Source of the DNA: Budorcas taxicolor
Lineage: Eukaryota; Chordata; Mammalia; Artiodactyla; Bovidae
Direction of reading: 5' to 3'
Length of the DNA stretch: 64,000 nucleotides
Assembly: GCF_023091745.1 (NCBI RefSeq)
Contig: NC_068910.1
Location: 132,635,170-132,699,169, forward strand
Under the pieces are notes generated by a model, which saw only the letters and a list, made by a program, of their open reading frames with translations, was not told the origin of the DNA and made no database searches. The translations under genes were made by a program, and so were the position numbers. Shown piece by piece: positions 21,934-32,494 of this stretch. Every line of letters starts with the position of its first letter. The stretch's first letter is position 1.

Positions 21934-21939
21934 ACTCAC
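21934..21939 (-). other. MYLK: 5' splice site of the MYLK exon (gtgagt)
   Basis: The minus-strand sequence is GTCGAAG followed by gtgagt, a near-consensus U1 donor. It splits a Gly codon after its first base. Reading through the donor leaves Ig-like sequence at once, which supports the boundary. Confidence 0.88.
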
Positions 21940-22147
21940 CTTCGACTGTCAACTCCACTGTCACCTGGCGGGCACCACTACCATTAGTGGCTTCACAGGT
22001 ATACCTTCCCTTGTCCTCTTCACACACAGCATGAATCGAAAGGCTGAAAGTCCCCCGGGTACCACAGTCCAGCAGGAAGCGGCCCCCACCGGTGATGGGT
22101 TGTCCGTTTCTGTGCCATGTCACTTGGGGCTCTGGGTAGCCCTGAAC
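21940..22147 (-). CDS. MYLK: MYLK internal coding exon, part of the first I-set Ig domain
   Basis: This exon encodes 69 codons plus one base on the minus strand. The peptide starts VQGYPEPQVTWHRNG, runs through EEDKGRYTCEATNGSGARQ and ends ELTVE, with the next Gly codon split (phase 1 donor). It shows the C-strand Trp (residue 11) and the D-x-G-x-Y-x-C motif of strands E-F (Cys 51), which are hallmarks of I-set Ig domains. From memory of human MYLK, this matches the N-terminal Ig domain around residues 44-112 closely. The long MYLK isoform is the Ca2+/calmodulin-dependent kinase of the myosin regulatory light chain, and its N-terminal Ig modules help localise it in the cell. The acceptor follows a strong pyrimidine tract and the donor is gtgagt. 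The exon is open throughout. One oddity is a Cys at residue 42 where I recall His in human. No other MYLK exon was found in the window. Confidence 0.9.
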
Positions 22148-22176
22148 CTTCAAGGAAAAGAAGAAAGGGTGAGAGC
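22148..22176 (-). other. MYLK: 3' splice site of the MYLK exon
   Basis: Read on the minus strand, a run of pyrimidines (cctttcttcttttccttg) ends in AAG directly before the exon's GTT codon. It is a strong polypyrimidine tract with the AG at 22148-22149. The reading frame of the Ig domain closes this frame at codon phase 0, as expected if the previous exon ends at an intact codon. Confidence 0.85.
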
Positions 22177-22184
22177 TTGTATAT

Positions 22185-22395
22185 AAGGAGTACTTCTTAT
22201 GCATCAAGTATTGTTCTGGGTACTTTACATGTATTAACTGATACAATCCTCATAAGCAGCCCGTGAAACAAATATTACTTTCATCTCCATTTTAGAGATG
22301 AGGAAATTGAGATGAAGAGTTTTGGTAGATTTCTTGAGGCCTTGAAGATAGAAAGTGGCCAAGTCAGGCATCCTGGCTTCAGAGCCCACCACACA
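22185..22395 (+). repeat. MIR SINE next to the MYLK acceptor
   Basis: 'ctgggtactttacatgtattaactgatacaatcctcataa' and 'catctccattttagagatgaggaaattgag' followed by 'agaaagtggccaagtcaggc' are clear MIR core wording. Its left end lies within about 40 bp of the exon's acceptor. Confidence 0.65.
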
Positions 22396-22403
22396 GATGT
22401 CTC

Positions 22404-22675
22404 TCAAGCCTGGTTGCATGATTAGAATCACTGCAGGAGATTCAAAGCAAATACTAGTGCCCAGGTCCAACCTTAGACCAATTAAATCAGAACCCCAGGG
22501 GTGGGGACTGAACATGGGGATTCTAGACCAACGCTTCCCACTCTAACAAGCAACAGATACTTCTTAAAAGTGCAGATTCTACTTCTATAGGTCTGGGGTG
22601 GGCCTGAGATTCTGCCATTCAGATAAGCTCTCAGATGCTGCTGAGGCTGCTGGTCCCTAGAACTCACCTTGGGTA
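22404..22675 (+). repeat. hAT-Charlie MER5-type remnants (two adjacent pieces)
   Basis: Piece one: 'cctggttgcatgattagaatcactgcagg...accaattaaatcagaaccccaggggtggg'. Piece two from about 22546: 'gtgcagattct...tggggtgggcctgagattctgcc...gatgctgctgaggctgctggtcc'. Both follow MER5A-like composition. Confidence 0.6.
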
Positions 22676-22689
22676 GCAAGGTTCTAGAT

Positions 22690-23012
22690 CTGAGCTGCCC
22701 AGTTCGGCGGCCACTAGCCACACACAGTGACCAGGTGCTTGAAACGTGGCTGATCCTGAGTCACACCGTAAGTTTAAGTGTAAATTACACAAGCAGAAGA
22801 GTTAGTAAGAAAAAAGAATGTAAAATGCCTCGATAATTTAGAAACACTGATTACATATTGAAAAGTTAGTAACTTTGACATATTGGGTTAAATAAAATAT
22901 ATTGTTAGAAGTAATTTCACTTGTTTCTTTTTAGTGTTTTAAAGTAGCTACTAGGAAAGGTACACCTACATATGTGCCTTGCTTGATGTGTCTATCAGGC
23001 AGTGCTACCCGA
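22690..23012 (+). repeat. hAT-type non-autonomous DNA transposon
   Basis: 'gcggccactagccacacacagtgaccaggtgcttgaaacgtggc', 'ttgggttaaataaaatatattgttag' and 'agtagctactaggaaaggtacacctacatatgtg' match the same family as 14445-14718, and it ends 'caggcagtgct'. Confidence 0.65.
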
Positions 23013-23034
23013 GACCACTCTCTCTACGAATTGT

Positions 23035-23165
23035 TAGCAGCTAACATCTTCTGAGGGCTAAGTGTTAAGCACTTTTCTAAATACTTAACATATCTGAGCC
23101 TCATAGCAACTTGTTCAGAGAGAAGATGTTTCCCCAATGAGGAGGAAATGCAGGGAGAGATAAGT
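23035..23165 (+). repeat. MIR-like remnant
   Basis: 'aagtgttaagcacttttctaaatacttaacatatctgagcctcatagcaac' followed by 'aatgaggaggaaatgca' resembles a MIR core. Diverged. Confidence 0.45.
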
Positions 23166-23858
23166 TCCAAGAAAAGAAATCACTTTGAGTTTCAGAGAAA
23201 GTTCCCCAAGGGCCCTGAAACCCAAGAAATTCAATCAGCCCTTCGGAATGGATTTCTCTTCAGAGGAGCAGGGCTCAGACTGGCCCATCAGTGCAAGCCC
23301 TGGGACCCTGAATTGGGGGATTTTAGCATTGGAAATGCACAGAAGACATCATAGAACCCTCCTGAGAAAGAAACTGTTGGTGTTGCAAATAGGTGGCAGC
23401 AGTAGCTTTTACACACGTATCCACTTCTAAGACAAGAGAGAATGGGTACAGATGCAGCAAAACCCAGATTCACTGGATAACCCCAAATTGCATTTACAAA
23501 GAAAGCCTTCAGTGACTGGCAACTATAATCCTGATCACATGCCTCAGCGAGGTCAGAGAGGATGATTTATCAGCACATGGGAGCAAGGGGAGGGTAGGTG
23601 GCTGTGCACTCACACCTGGACCACTGCAGCCTTGCCAAGCACACATATCCTATCTCAGGGTGATGGGGTTGAAGGGGACCACATGCATATCATAATGTCT
23701 ATTGTGATATGAAACAAAAAGAGATCACCTCTGGGTTGCTCCTTTTCCTTTTACTTAACTATCATTTTCTGATATTTTTGCAAATAACCCCCTTGATCTT
23801 TGTAAAACAGAAAAAATTTAAATGAAAACATGTGTTCCTTTCATATTAGTGTGTCTGT
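23166..23858. other. Intronic sequence, nothing recognised
   Basis: No supported gene or repeat. Short frames at 23148-23473 overlap on both strands and look like chance. Confidence 0.35.
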
Positions 23859-24103
23859 ATAATGAATATATGACTTCCCCAGTGGCTCAGTGGTAAGGAA
23901 GCTGCCTGCATTGAGGAGTCACAGAAGATGCAGGTTTGATTCCTGAGTCAGGAAGATACCCTGGAGCAGGGCATGGCACTCACTCCAGTATTTTTGCCTG
24001 GGAAATCCCATGGACAGATGAGCCTAGTGGGCTACAGCCCATGGGGTCACAAAGAGTCAGACACAACAGAAGTGACTTAACACACATGCACATAATAAAT
24101 GTA
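23859..24103 (+). mobile_element. Bov-tA SINE
   Basis: The body is about 23871-24091, from 'tgacttccccagtggctcagtggtaag' to 'gtcacaaagagtcagacacaacagaagtgac'. Flanks 'ataatgaatata' (23859-23870) and 'ataataaatgta' (24092-24103) are a decayed target-site duplication matching at 10 of 12 bases. Confidence 0.9.
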
Positions 24104-25744
24104 TAGCACAACCATTTATTAATCTGTGGAACCTCTCAAGGTACCTAAAGCTAGAATTGAAGTTAAAAGTGGTACACAAATAAGCATTCTGCATGTCTGC
24201 AGGTGGCAGATGCCACATATCCATGTAAAAACATGCCATCGTGTGGTGCACTCTTGGCACAAAACTTCATGCCAAGGAATATCAGACAATCACTCTAGTA
24301 GCACATTCTTTTTCTCTGTGAAGCTTGTCTTCAGGAAACAGCTAAGGAAAGAAACTTTCCTACAGAAGGAAGTGTCTTGGGAGTCTGGTCTTACAGTGAA
24401 TTTGTGAGTCATCATCCTTTCCTCCACCCTATTAGGCAGGGCCAGCCTCACCTCCAGAAAATGATCGGGTAACCTTCTGTCAGTGCCAGAGAAAGGGATG
24501 CAGGGCCCTGGGACTGGGGGGAGGTGGTGAATCATTAACTTCACCAAATGCATCCTTGGCATTCCATGAGCAAGTGCTCTGGCCCCCTGCAGTGGTGCCA
24601 GCTCTGAGGCCATCAGGGCTGGAGGCATCAATGATTAACCAGGGACACTGCAAGCGCTCCAGACCTTGAGGACACTGACCCCTATTTCCCCTTCTATTTT
24701 CCTCTCATTTTCTACACGCGTAGACATTCCCCTCCACCCCACACCACCAAATCCACCTCTGCAGTGCCTTTATATATTAAAGTAAGTATCCAAGGATTTT
24801 CTTTTTAAATGCTGAAACTAGTGCCACTTAGAAGTGGCATTGCAGTTTGCAATGGACTTTTGTACACCCTGCGTCTGAAGCAAAAGCAGGAATTTCTATG
24901 ACCTTTTTCTGTTCCAAGGTCTGAATGATCTGCAGCTCCAATTCTTACCCTTCCAATATGGAAAAACTTGTTCAATCACTGCCTAACCTTACCTAAAAAT
25001 TACTCAGCTTCAAGTTTTATTGTCTTCCCACTATCTTGGGCTCCTAGGTGGGGAAAGAAGAGAAACCCAGACTCACATTCTTGGGTGTGTGACAGCAGCC
25101 CTGCCCTCCCTGGATGTCTTATCTGCCTTCATCACGGGCCTTCTGCCAAGAAGCCACAGCTGGGACTTTTACAGCCCAGTCAAAACTGCAATAAAAGCCC
25201 AGTGATACTTCAGTTTTCAGAGTCTTCCACACAGAGAATCTTATTTGATTCTTGCAGTGCTATAATGGCAGTGTCTTGGGAAGCAGAAGCAGAACCTGAG
25301 ATAAGGATTCAGGAAGCCAAGCCCTTAACTGACACTCAGAGCAACTGGGAGCAGGTGTAGCAGCCTGGTGAAGGTGATTTGGGTGGGGTACCAAGAGTGT
25401 CTGTGACAGCATGCAAGGCCAGTCATATTATTAAGCCCTGAGAGCTAAGGAAAGAGGCCTGGAGAAGCGAATGATTTGCATTATTAAGACTAAGTGGCAG
25501 ACCTGGGGCCACAATTTTGCTCTACCAGTTGAGTAGCTGTCTCTCTGTGCCTCACTGTAAATTTATGTTTTTGGTAAGATAAATACTATAGAACCTAAAG
25601 CATTGATAAATGTCTCTCCCTTATAGACCCTAAACCTTCCCTACATTAAAGCAATATCTGTTCCCCACTTGGGGAAAATGTCAATGGTCATGGGCATGCT
25701 AAAAGCAAGTCTAGGGCTGCTTCCTTGGAGTAACAAAGGACAGT
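24104..25744. other. Intronic sequence, nothing definite
   Basis: No exon, RNA gene or clear repeat. MIR-like scraps are possible near 25470-25550 ('aagactaagtggcagacctggggcc'). Open frames at 24290-24631 and 24968-25360 lack recognisable domains. Confidence 0.35.
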
Positions 25745-26105
25745 GCCATAGGCTAAATGCGGCTCTCTAAAGTTCATGTTGAAATCCGAACCCTTAATGT
25801 GATTATATTGGGAGGCGGGCCCTTTGGAGTAATTAGGTCAGAAGGGTGGGACCCTCATGAATGGGATTAGTGCCCTTACAAAAGCTATTCCAGGGAGCTC
25901 TCTCACTCCTTTTTACCATGTGGGGACACAGCAAGAAGATGGCCATCTATGAACCAAGAGCTGGATCTCCCCAGACACTGAATCTGCAGGGGCCTTGATT
26001 TTGGGCTCTCCAGTCTCCAAATCTGCGAGAAATAAATTTCTGTTGTTTAAACCACCCCATCTATTGTATTTCTGTCATAACAGAAATACCCTAACGGCCT
26101 AAGAC
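25745..26105 (+). repeat. MaLR-type (MST/MLT1-like) solo LTR
   Basis: 'ggctaaatgcggctctctaaagttcatgttgaaatcc', 'ccctcatgaatgggattagtgcccttac', 'ccatgtggggacacagcaagaagatggcc', 'tgcgagaaataaatttctgttgtttaaacc' and the end 'ataccctaacggcctaagac' follow the MST/MLT1 LTR order, including the AATAAA region. No internal region flanks it, so it is a solo LTR of an ancient ERVL-MaLR. Confidence 0.85.
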
Positions 26106-26907
26106 AGATAGGATGGGTGCCATGCATGTGCCCAAGACATCCCTAGGAGAGCCAGTGTGGGTCAGAGAAGACATGACATAACAGCCAGGCCTGTGTCCTA
26201 GGTCTGGCTTGGCTTCCTGACCTCTTCAGGTTGTAATTCCTCCCTTTCATTGATGAGAAAACAGTTCTCGATGCCTCAGGTCCCTTCTATCCCTGAAGTA
26301 GTCTGGATTAAATAAATAATGACCCGCTTAGCTTCTGGGGGAAGATTCTTTCTTCCCTTTCCAGTCTCCCCTGGGCCCAGCCCACAGCTTTAATACTCTC
26401 TAATCCTCCATAAGGGAAAACTGAGCTACCACAAGGAGAGATGCCTGTGACTATGAGTAGGCAGCTCTGACTTCTCACCATAATGAGTTTTTGGAAATGG
26501 CCCCAAAGAGGGTCATTCGAAGGAGAATCATATTTTTTGCCACAGTAACCACATTTAATTGGAGGCTGTATTCTTAAACAAAAGCTTAGGATCAAATAAA
26601 TCAAGGGCATATCTGACAACTTGTCATAAAAATAAAGATAGAGTCACCATAAACCCTATAATAATTTAAACTAGTAAAACTGTGCTTCAGTTCCATAAAA
26701 TGTCCCCAAGAGCCTTTATGGCCTCAAAAGACCTTTAAAAGGAGTGGGGGCTCATTCTGTGTGTGTTGGCTGGTGAGGAGAAAGCTGGGCTGCAGGCGGG
26801 CGGCTGCTTGCTCCATGTCATATCTGCCTGCCACGCTGGGAAGTTTTTCAGAATCTGGTGCCGTTTAGAGATCTGCTTAATGACTGAAAGTGAAACATTC
26901 TTAAGGG
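26106..26907. other. Intronic sequence, nothing definite
   Basis: A possible MIR scrap near 26190-26310 ('cattgatgagaaaacagttctcgatgcctcagg'). The remainder is unassigned. Confidence 0.35.
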
Positions 26908-27075
26908 GGTGCGTGCTCAGTCACGTCAGTTGCATCTGACTCTTTGTGACCCTATGGACTGTAGCCCGCCAGGCTCCTTTGTCCATGGGATTACCCAGGA
27001 AAGAACGCTGGAGTGGGTTGCCATGCCCTCCTCCAGGGGATCTTTCTGACCCGGGGATCGAACCTATCTTTTGAT
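26908..27075 (-). mobile_element. Bov-tA SINE, partial
   Basis: 'gtgctcagtcacgtcagttgcatctgactctttgtgaccc', 'ccaggctcctttgtccatgggattaccc' and 'atctttctgacccggggatcgaacc' are the reverse complement of Bov-tA. The tRNA A-box end is missing. Confidence 0.9.
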
Positions 27076-29559
27076 TTTTCTCTGATGTGTGTGAAGGGCT
27101 TGCAGTCAATTCCGGGTTGCCTGGAACAGGCTACCAGGGTATAAGCCCAGAGCAAAGTCAGCTTCTCTGGCCTCCATACCCCTACAAGACTCAGAGCAAC
27201 ACATCTGCCTTCTCAGCTTGGTAAGAGGTAGAAACGGGGTGATGTTCCTGTTTTTGATGATCTCCTGCATGTCTTTTGTACCTGGGTGGACCTGTCCGTG
27301 TTTGCACACTGCCAAGCCACACAGCTGCAGTGCCGAGCTGGGCAAGACATCAAGCCACACAGCTGTAGTGCTGAGCTGGGCAAGACAGGAAACTGAAGCT
27401 CTGCTCCTGATGAGAATGGAGGGAGACCAAAAAGAAAGAGAGAGAAACCAGGATTACACTAAAGCCCGGGTGAAAGGGGACTGCTCAGCAGGACACTGGG
27501 GAGTTGGAAAGATACACAAAGATGTGAGCAGTGAGCTGAGAAATCCTTGGGGCTGGGAATAATAGATGAAGGGGCTGTCCATAAGTATTTCTTTGAATCC
27601 TACTGAGTAACCAAAATCAATGCTGGGAAAGGCTGAGCCTGAAGGATGGGAAATTAAGGAAACCTGCTGGACTGATGTTCCTCTCCTCAAGGCAGACAAA
27701 GCTGATTCGGCAACACAACTGTCTCCATGCTTCCTATGATTGCCAGCCTGCCTATAGCCCATCACTCTGAACTTCTTGCCCTATTTCAAGGCAGCTTCTT
27801 CTACATAAATAAATTCTCCTAGGATAAATGACTAGGACAGAGCTGGTGATTTAAAAACTGAAAATAATAGCAAAGAAACCAATGATCCTGAGGAATTCAC
27901 TGAAGATGAATCTTCTGTCCCATCTCCAAGTATAAGCTCATCCAGATAATAAATGGACATGGACACACAGAAAGAATTAAAATATTCACACCTCCAGCAA
28001 ATTAGACCACAGAAAATGCCTATGAAACTTACATCATGGATGTATTATGAGAGTGAAGAGTGAAGGGTGAACCACAGGTATGACATGAGAGTTTAGGGGC
28101 CTGGGTCTGTGTCAGCACCCAGCACCTGGCCCACTGAACAGGCAGGAACTTAATTAAGGCTTTGAATAATCCCATCACCAACAGTCAAAAGCCTTGACTG
28201 AACCCACAGAATTTTCAGGAAGAGATCATACCAGCTAAAAGCAGCAATTAGTGAGAGGCTTAAACTGCTGGGCCCTCTCTGCCCTTAAGTCCGAAGTTGT
28301 GAAACAGCAGGGACTGAAGCAGGTCCATGAAAAACAAAAGCAAAATGCAGAGAAGCACTCTTCACACCAGCCCGGAGAAGGCCACCTAGGTCTTCAGGAA
28401 AGATGCTGGAAGTCTCTCTCTGTGACCAGCCACTCTCACTTCCTGTGGCAAGTTTTCTTTTCCTTTGGCCCAGGACACAGACACCCCCATACCCCCACAT
28501 CTGCCAGACTGAGATCACACTGTTATTCCCACAGAAAGTGGGAGACAGGTTACAGCTCGGCAGCCTTGGGCTATACCTCAGGCCCTCTCGACTGTTTCAA
28601 ACAAGAAGTCTGACTTCTTTTATCTAGCTCAAGCTTATCAATGTGTGCAACTTTTTGATTTCCTTTCAATGACACAAGCATTTAAAACTCTGGTGCAGTC
28701 TAACAAAGAAACAGAATTCTAAATATACTCAGGAACCTGTGACACTGATGTTTTCCTAGTACTTCCAAATTCAGGGTTTTCCTATGAAAACAAGTGTCCT
28801 TCCGCTTGAGATCCCATCCCTGTGGGATGGCTGTGGGACTTCAGCCTTACTGGGAACCTCTCTGCACAAAGCCCTGAGTTCTGGCTTTACCTCCCCTAAC
28901 AAAGGCTTCCACGGAACCAGTGTCTCCAGCTGGTGAGGCCGGCCCAGCAGCTAAGCTCACCCTCCAGTTTCTAATACTGAGCTGAGACATACTCTCAGAT
29001 GTATTAAAATTTTAATAAGGGTGCTTGGTATCACAGAAGTTTAACAAATTAGTGCTGTGGCTTGGCTTTGTTGGATGTGCTCAGGATCTCCTGCCCACCT
29101 TTAGCAGGGCAAGCCCCTCCTTTGAAGATCTGCTCCCTTCCCTTCTGCCCACCTCAGATGAGTCAGTGGAGAGGAATCAGCAGCTGCCTTCTGGCCAAAG
29201 CACTCAAGCTTCCACAATGAGCCCGATCCAAGTCAGCCAATCAGGACTCTTCCCTGCAATTTCAGTTAGAATAAACTGTCTCTTCACAGGGATCCTAAGC
29301 TGGGAAGATGTAAGCCTGACGCTACCTGTGGGCAGCCATCCTCCCCCATTCCCACCTCTGTTTCCTTGCCTCCACCTAAGAGAAGCAAGCCATGTGCACG
29401 GTAAGACATCACATATACGGTGGAGAAGGAAGGAGATGGACGCATGGCAGGCAGAGCTGCGGTGAACTTAGCTGCGGTCATATGAGACAATACCTGTCTT
29501 TCATTTAACCCATGCACTTGGTTTCTGTCCCTTGCAAACAAGAGTCCTAACTCAGGAAG
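27076..29559. other. Mostly unique intron
   Basis: 2.5 kb with no convincing gene. It contains the 38-bp tandem duplication at 27313-27388 and an L2-like scrap near 28095-28170 ('cagcacccagcacctggcccactgaacaggcagg'). Open frames such as 28251-28613 and 29025-29465 have no recognised domain. Confidence 0.4.
27313..27388. repeat. 38-bp tandem duplication, two copies
   Basis: Unit 'caagccacacagctg(c/t)agtgc(c/t)gagctggg...' occurs at 27313-27350 and again at 27351-27388 with a few substitutions. Not part of a known repeat family that I recognise. Confidence 0.93.
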
Positions 29560-29720
29560 GTATATGGCATCTGGAATCAGACAGAGCCATGTGTGGGTGC
29601 TGGCTGTAGCAACCACCAGTTGCCTGACCTTGGGCAAGTTACTTAACTTGCTTGGCCCTCAGTTTATACAACTGTGAGATGGAACTATCTCAGTATCTAT
29701 TTCCATGAATAAGCTTATGA
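29560..29720 (+). repeat. MIR SINE
   Basis: 'gttgcctgaccttgggcaagttacttaacttgcttggccctcagtttatacaactgtgagatgg' is a well-preserved MIR core and 3' part. Confidence 0.85.
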
Positions 29721-31349
29721 TGAAATGAGAAAACACATGTACAATAGTATGTTAAGAAATTCAAAAGGTTAGGTCCTCTGTCTCTTCTCTCTGAGGTCAG
29801 TGATTCCTTGTAATAAGGTACCTTAGCATCCATTCAGCTCAAAGCTTTGACAGCTGAAACTGCTTTTGCCCTAAGAAATACCAGTACTTGTGAACTTCTG
29901 GGCTTGCTGAGCCTCCTCTTACACAACTCGAATTCTTATACACAATTTCAAGGTGTCACACCCTTAATTAGATAAAAACCTAACACTTTAACTGAGAACA
30001 CCTTTTGCCTTAGTGGAACTGGCTTATTATTTTTATTTGAAGGGTAAACCCCTTTTGAAAAGTGATTGCTGACTTTATGTAATAGAAAAAAACACATTTT
30101 AAAACAAATATCCCGTCTGTAGTTTTGCCTGTACCATCATCTCACTCCCATAATATCATGTGAAACTTCAAGACAGAGACCATCCCCTTGATTTCTGCCT
30201 CACTGACTAATGCAGCCTTGGAATTTCAAGGGCACGGGCAAGTTTCGGGAAGGAAATAAATCTGGGGTAATAAATCTGGAGTTTCTGGCCTGTAATAGTT
30301 GGATCTGGAGACAGAGAGACATACTTTGCTGGCAGAAGAAATGGAGCAGAGGGCTCCTCCCCAAACACACAGGCCACTTGGCAGCGGCTTCTGACTCCTC
30401 AAACGGTAGAGCCCAGACGCCACGAGGCTCAAAAGTCCACAAGACTCAGTCCGGCCACAGACTGTCCCGGGAAGGTCCCGTCCTCTGAGGACTCTCTGAG
30501 AATATGAGGCAATTCTATTTAAAAGCAAAAGTGGGCAAAAGTGACCAGAGGGTCCCAGCCACCGAAAGCATCTCGGCTTGGCTCCCTCACCTGAACTCTC
30601 TCTCCTGGCGGCTGCTGACCACCTGCCCCACATGCACGCACATCACCACACAAAGCCTGCGTTCTGCTCGGCTCTCCCAGGTGGCAGGCTGCGAGGGAGC
30701 GGGGAGAGCAGGTGGAGCTTGGATGGCAGGCCCTCTCGGGCTGCCTGCAGCAACATGGTCGGGAGAGTGCCTCTGCGCTGCTGTCAAAAATAGCTGCACC
30801 AGGGGCAGCAGCAGCAGTGTGAGTTTGCTACTTAGTAGCAGAACGTCCTCCCCAGACCTCACTGCCCAAAGGCACCCTCATCTGCACAGAGAATCACGCC
30901 AGGTAAGAAATCAAAAGTTGTTTCCTGTGCAGTGCGTCTGGCTGCCCACCAGGCTGAAAAACATCACCCAACATGCTTTCCTAAAACGTTTTCATCTTCA
31001 ACTCTTTTAGCCATTCCTTCTGTTTTCTTCCCCAGTGTTTCTAAGTAACAAGCTTACACAACTATTTTATTCTTTCAAATTTTAGACATTATGTCTTAAC
31101 TTCTCTATATGAAACATGAGCTTTTAGCTCTCAACCTTCCCATAAGCTCTTCCCCTACCCTCAATAACTAATGACAATTTTTATTATGCCAGTGTGTTAG
31201 TGTTTGCTTTATTTTAGTTTCACTCACTGCCAAGCTACATAGTATATTACAATTATTAATAGATTTTTTTCCCCTGGAGTTAATACCTGCCTTATGTTTG
31301 GTTTGATTGTTTTTTTTAAGAATACAACTTCTCAAGAGAACTATAAAAT
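29721..31349. other. Mostly unique intron, GC-richer at 30.2-30.9 kb
   Basis: 30350-30900 has a moderate number of CpG and overlapping open frames on both strands (for example 30504-31010 plus and 30226-30633 minus). None shows a recognised domain or flanking splice pattern. A regulatory element here is possible but unsupported. Confidence 0.35.
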
Positions 31350-31892
31350 TCATCTCAGTCAGTTCACTTCAGTTGCTCAGTCGTGTCCAACTCTTTGTGA
31401 CCCCATGGACTGCAGTACGCTAGGCTCACCAACTCCCGGACTCCATGCAAACTCATGTCCATTGAGTTGCTGATGCCATCCAACCACCTCATCCTCTGTT
31501 GTCCCCTTCTCTTCCTGCCTTCAATCTTTCAGTGTCAGGGTCTTTTCAAATGAGTCAGGTCTCTGCATCAGGTGGCCAAAATATTGAACTTTCAGCTTCA
31601 ACATCAGTCCTTCCAATGAACACTCAGGACTGATCTCCTTTAGGATGGACTGGTTGGATCACCTCGCAGTCCAAGGGACTCTCAAGAGTCTTCTCCAACA
31701 TCACAGTTCAAAAGCATCAATTCTTTGGCCCTCAGCTTTTTTTATAGTCCAACTCTCACAACCATACATGACTACTGGGAAAACCATAGCCTTGACTAGA
31801 CGGACCTTTGTTGGCAGAGTAATGTCTCTGCTTTTTAATATGCTGTCTAGGTTGGTCATAACTTTCCTTTCAAGAAGTAAGCATCATCTCAG
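31350..31892 (-). mobile_element. BovB 3' fragment with 9-bp target-site duplication
   Basis: The body is 31359-31883 on the minus strand, 5'-truncated in the C-terminal region of ORF2 and ending in the BovB tail. Flanks are 'tcatctcag' at 31350-31358 and 31884-31892, a perfect duplication. Confidence 0.93.
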
Positions 31893-32160
31893 CAATGGTC
31901 AAATGTATTGATGGCTTTTATTTTTTCCTCCATTGGAGATATCTCTCCTGGAACATTCTGTTGCTGTGCTCCAAATCCGAACTCAATGCTATGTAGGCCT
32001 GGTGCATAGTGCTCTGGGGACTTTCCTTCACCATCCTCTTGGGTGCCACCACTTTGGTTGAACACGTCCTCCTCCAGTGGTTTCTTATGAACAAATGCAA
32101 GGAAGATTAAATCTTTAAGTTTCCAAAAGTCATTTCCAAAAGTTTCAATACTCTACTTTA
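31893..32160 (-). other. Open frame without ATG, possibly a gene-derived fragment
   Basis: On the minus strand about 85-90 codons are open, from a stop near 32150 to a TGA at about 31896. Segments include KKPLEEDVFNQSGGTQEDGEG, PGLHSIEFGFGAQQQN and ending EEKIKAINTFDHC. The hydrophilic, E/Q-rich composition looks protein-like, but I do not recognise the family. The target-site duplication shows it was present before the neighbouring BovB landed. It could be an exon remnant, a processed pseudogene piece or chance. Confidence 0.3.
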
Positions 32161-32164
32161 TACT

Positions 32165-32490
32165 CAACTGGCAGTTTCTCTAGGAAAAGAATTATAGTGG
32201 AAAATCTTCCTTCAGAATTTTGAAGGTATTGCTTCATGGCATTTGAAGTCGCTGATTCTGGCATCCAGTGTGGCTACAAGAGGTATAATGCCATGCCACT
32301 CCTTCCTCTATGACCCAGTGTATGTGTGTGGGTTTTCTCCTTCAAAGCTTCTGTTTATCCCTGACAGCCTAGAACTCCATGATGAGGTGCTTTGTTGTAA
32401 GTCTCTATTCACTCATTGTATTAGATCCTTGGTAATAGGTCTTTTCATTGTAGATAATGCGTATCTTTCCATTCTGAGGAATTTTTGTGT
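32165..32490. repeat. Old interspersed repeat, family not assigned
   Basis: 'ccttcagaattttgaaggtattgcttcatggc', 'ctgtttatccctgacagcctagaactccatgatgaggtgc' and 'gtctctattcactcattgt' match a common old mammalian repeat that I recall as L1-related, but I do not name the subfamily. Confidence 0.45.
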
Positions 32491-32494
32491 TTTG

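Noticed and set aside
21542..22246. A single 234-codon minus-strand gene
   Set aside because: Only 21940-22147 encodes the Ig domain; the rest of the frame is intron read-through past good splice sites.
25745..26105. Functional endogenous retrovirus
   Set aside because: Only an ancient solo MaLR-type LTR is present with no internal coding region on either side.
30226..31010. Overlapping frames in a CpG-bearing patch, considered as a possible first exon or promoter
   Set aside because: CpG density looks too low for an island by eye and no donor-supported exon was recognised.
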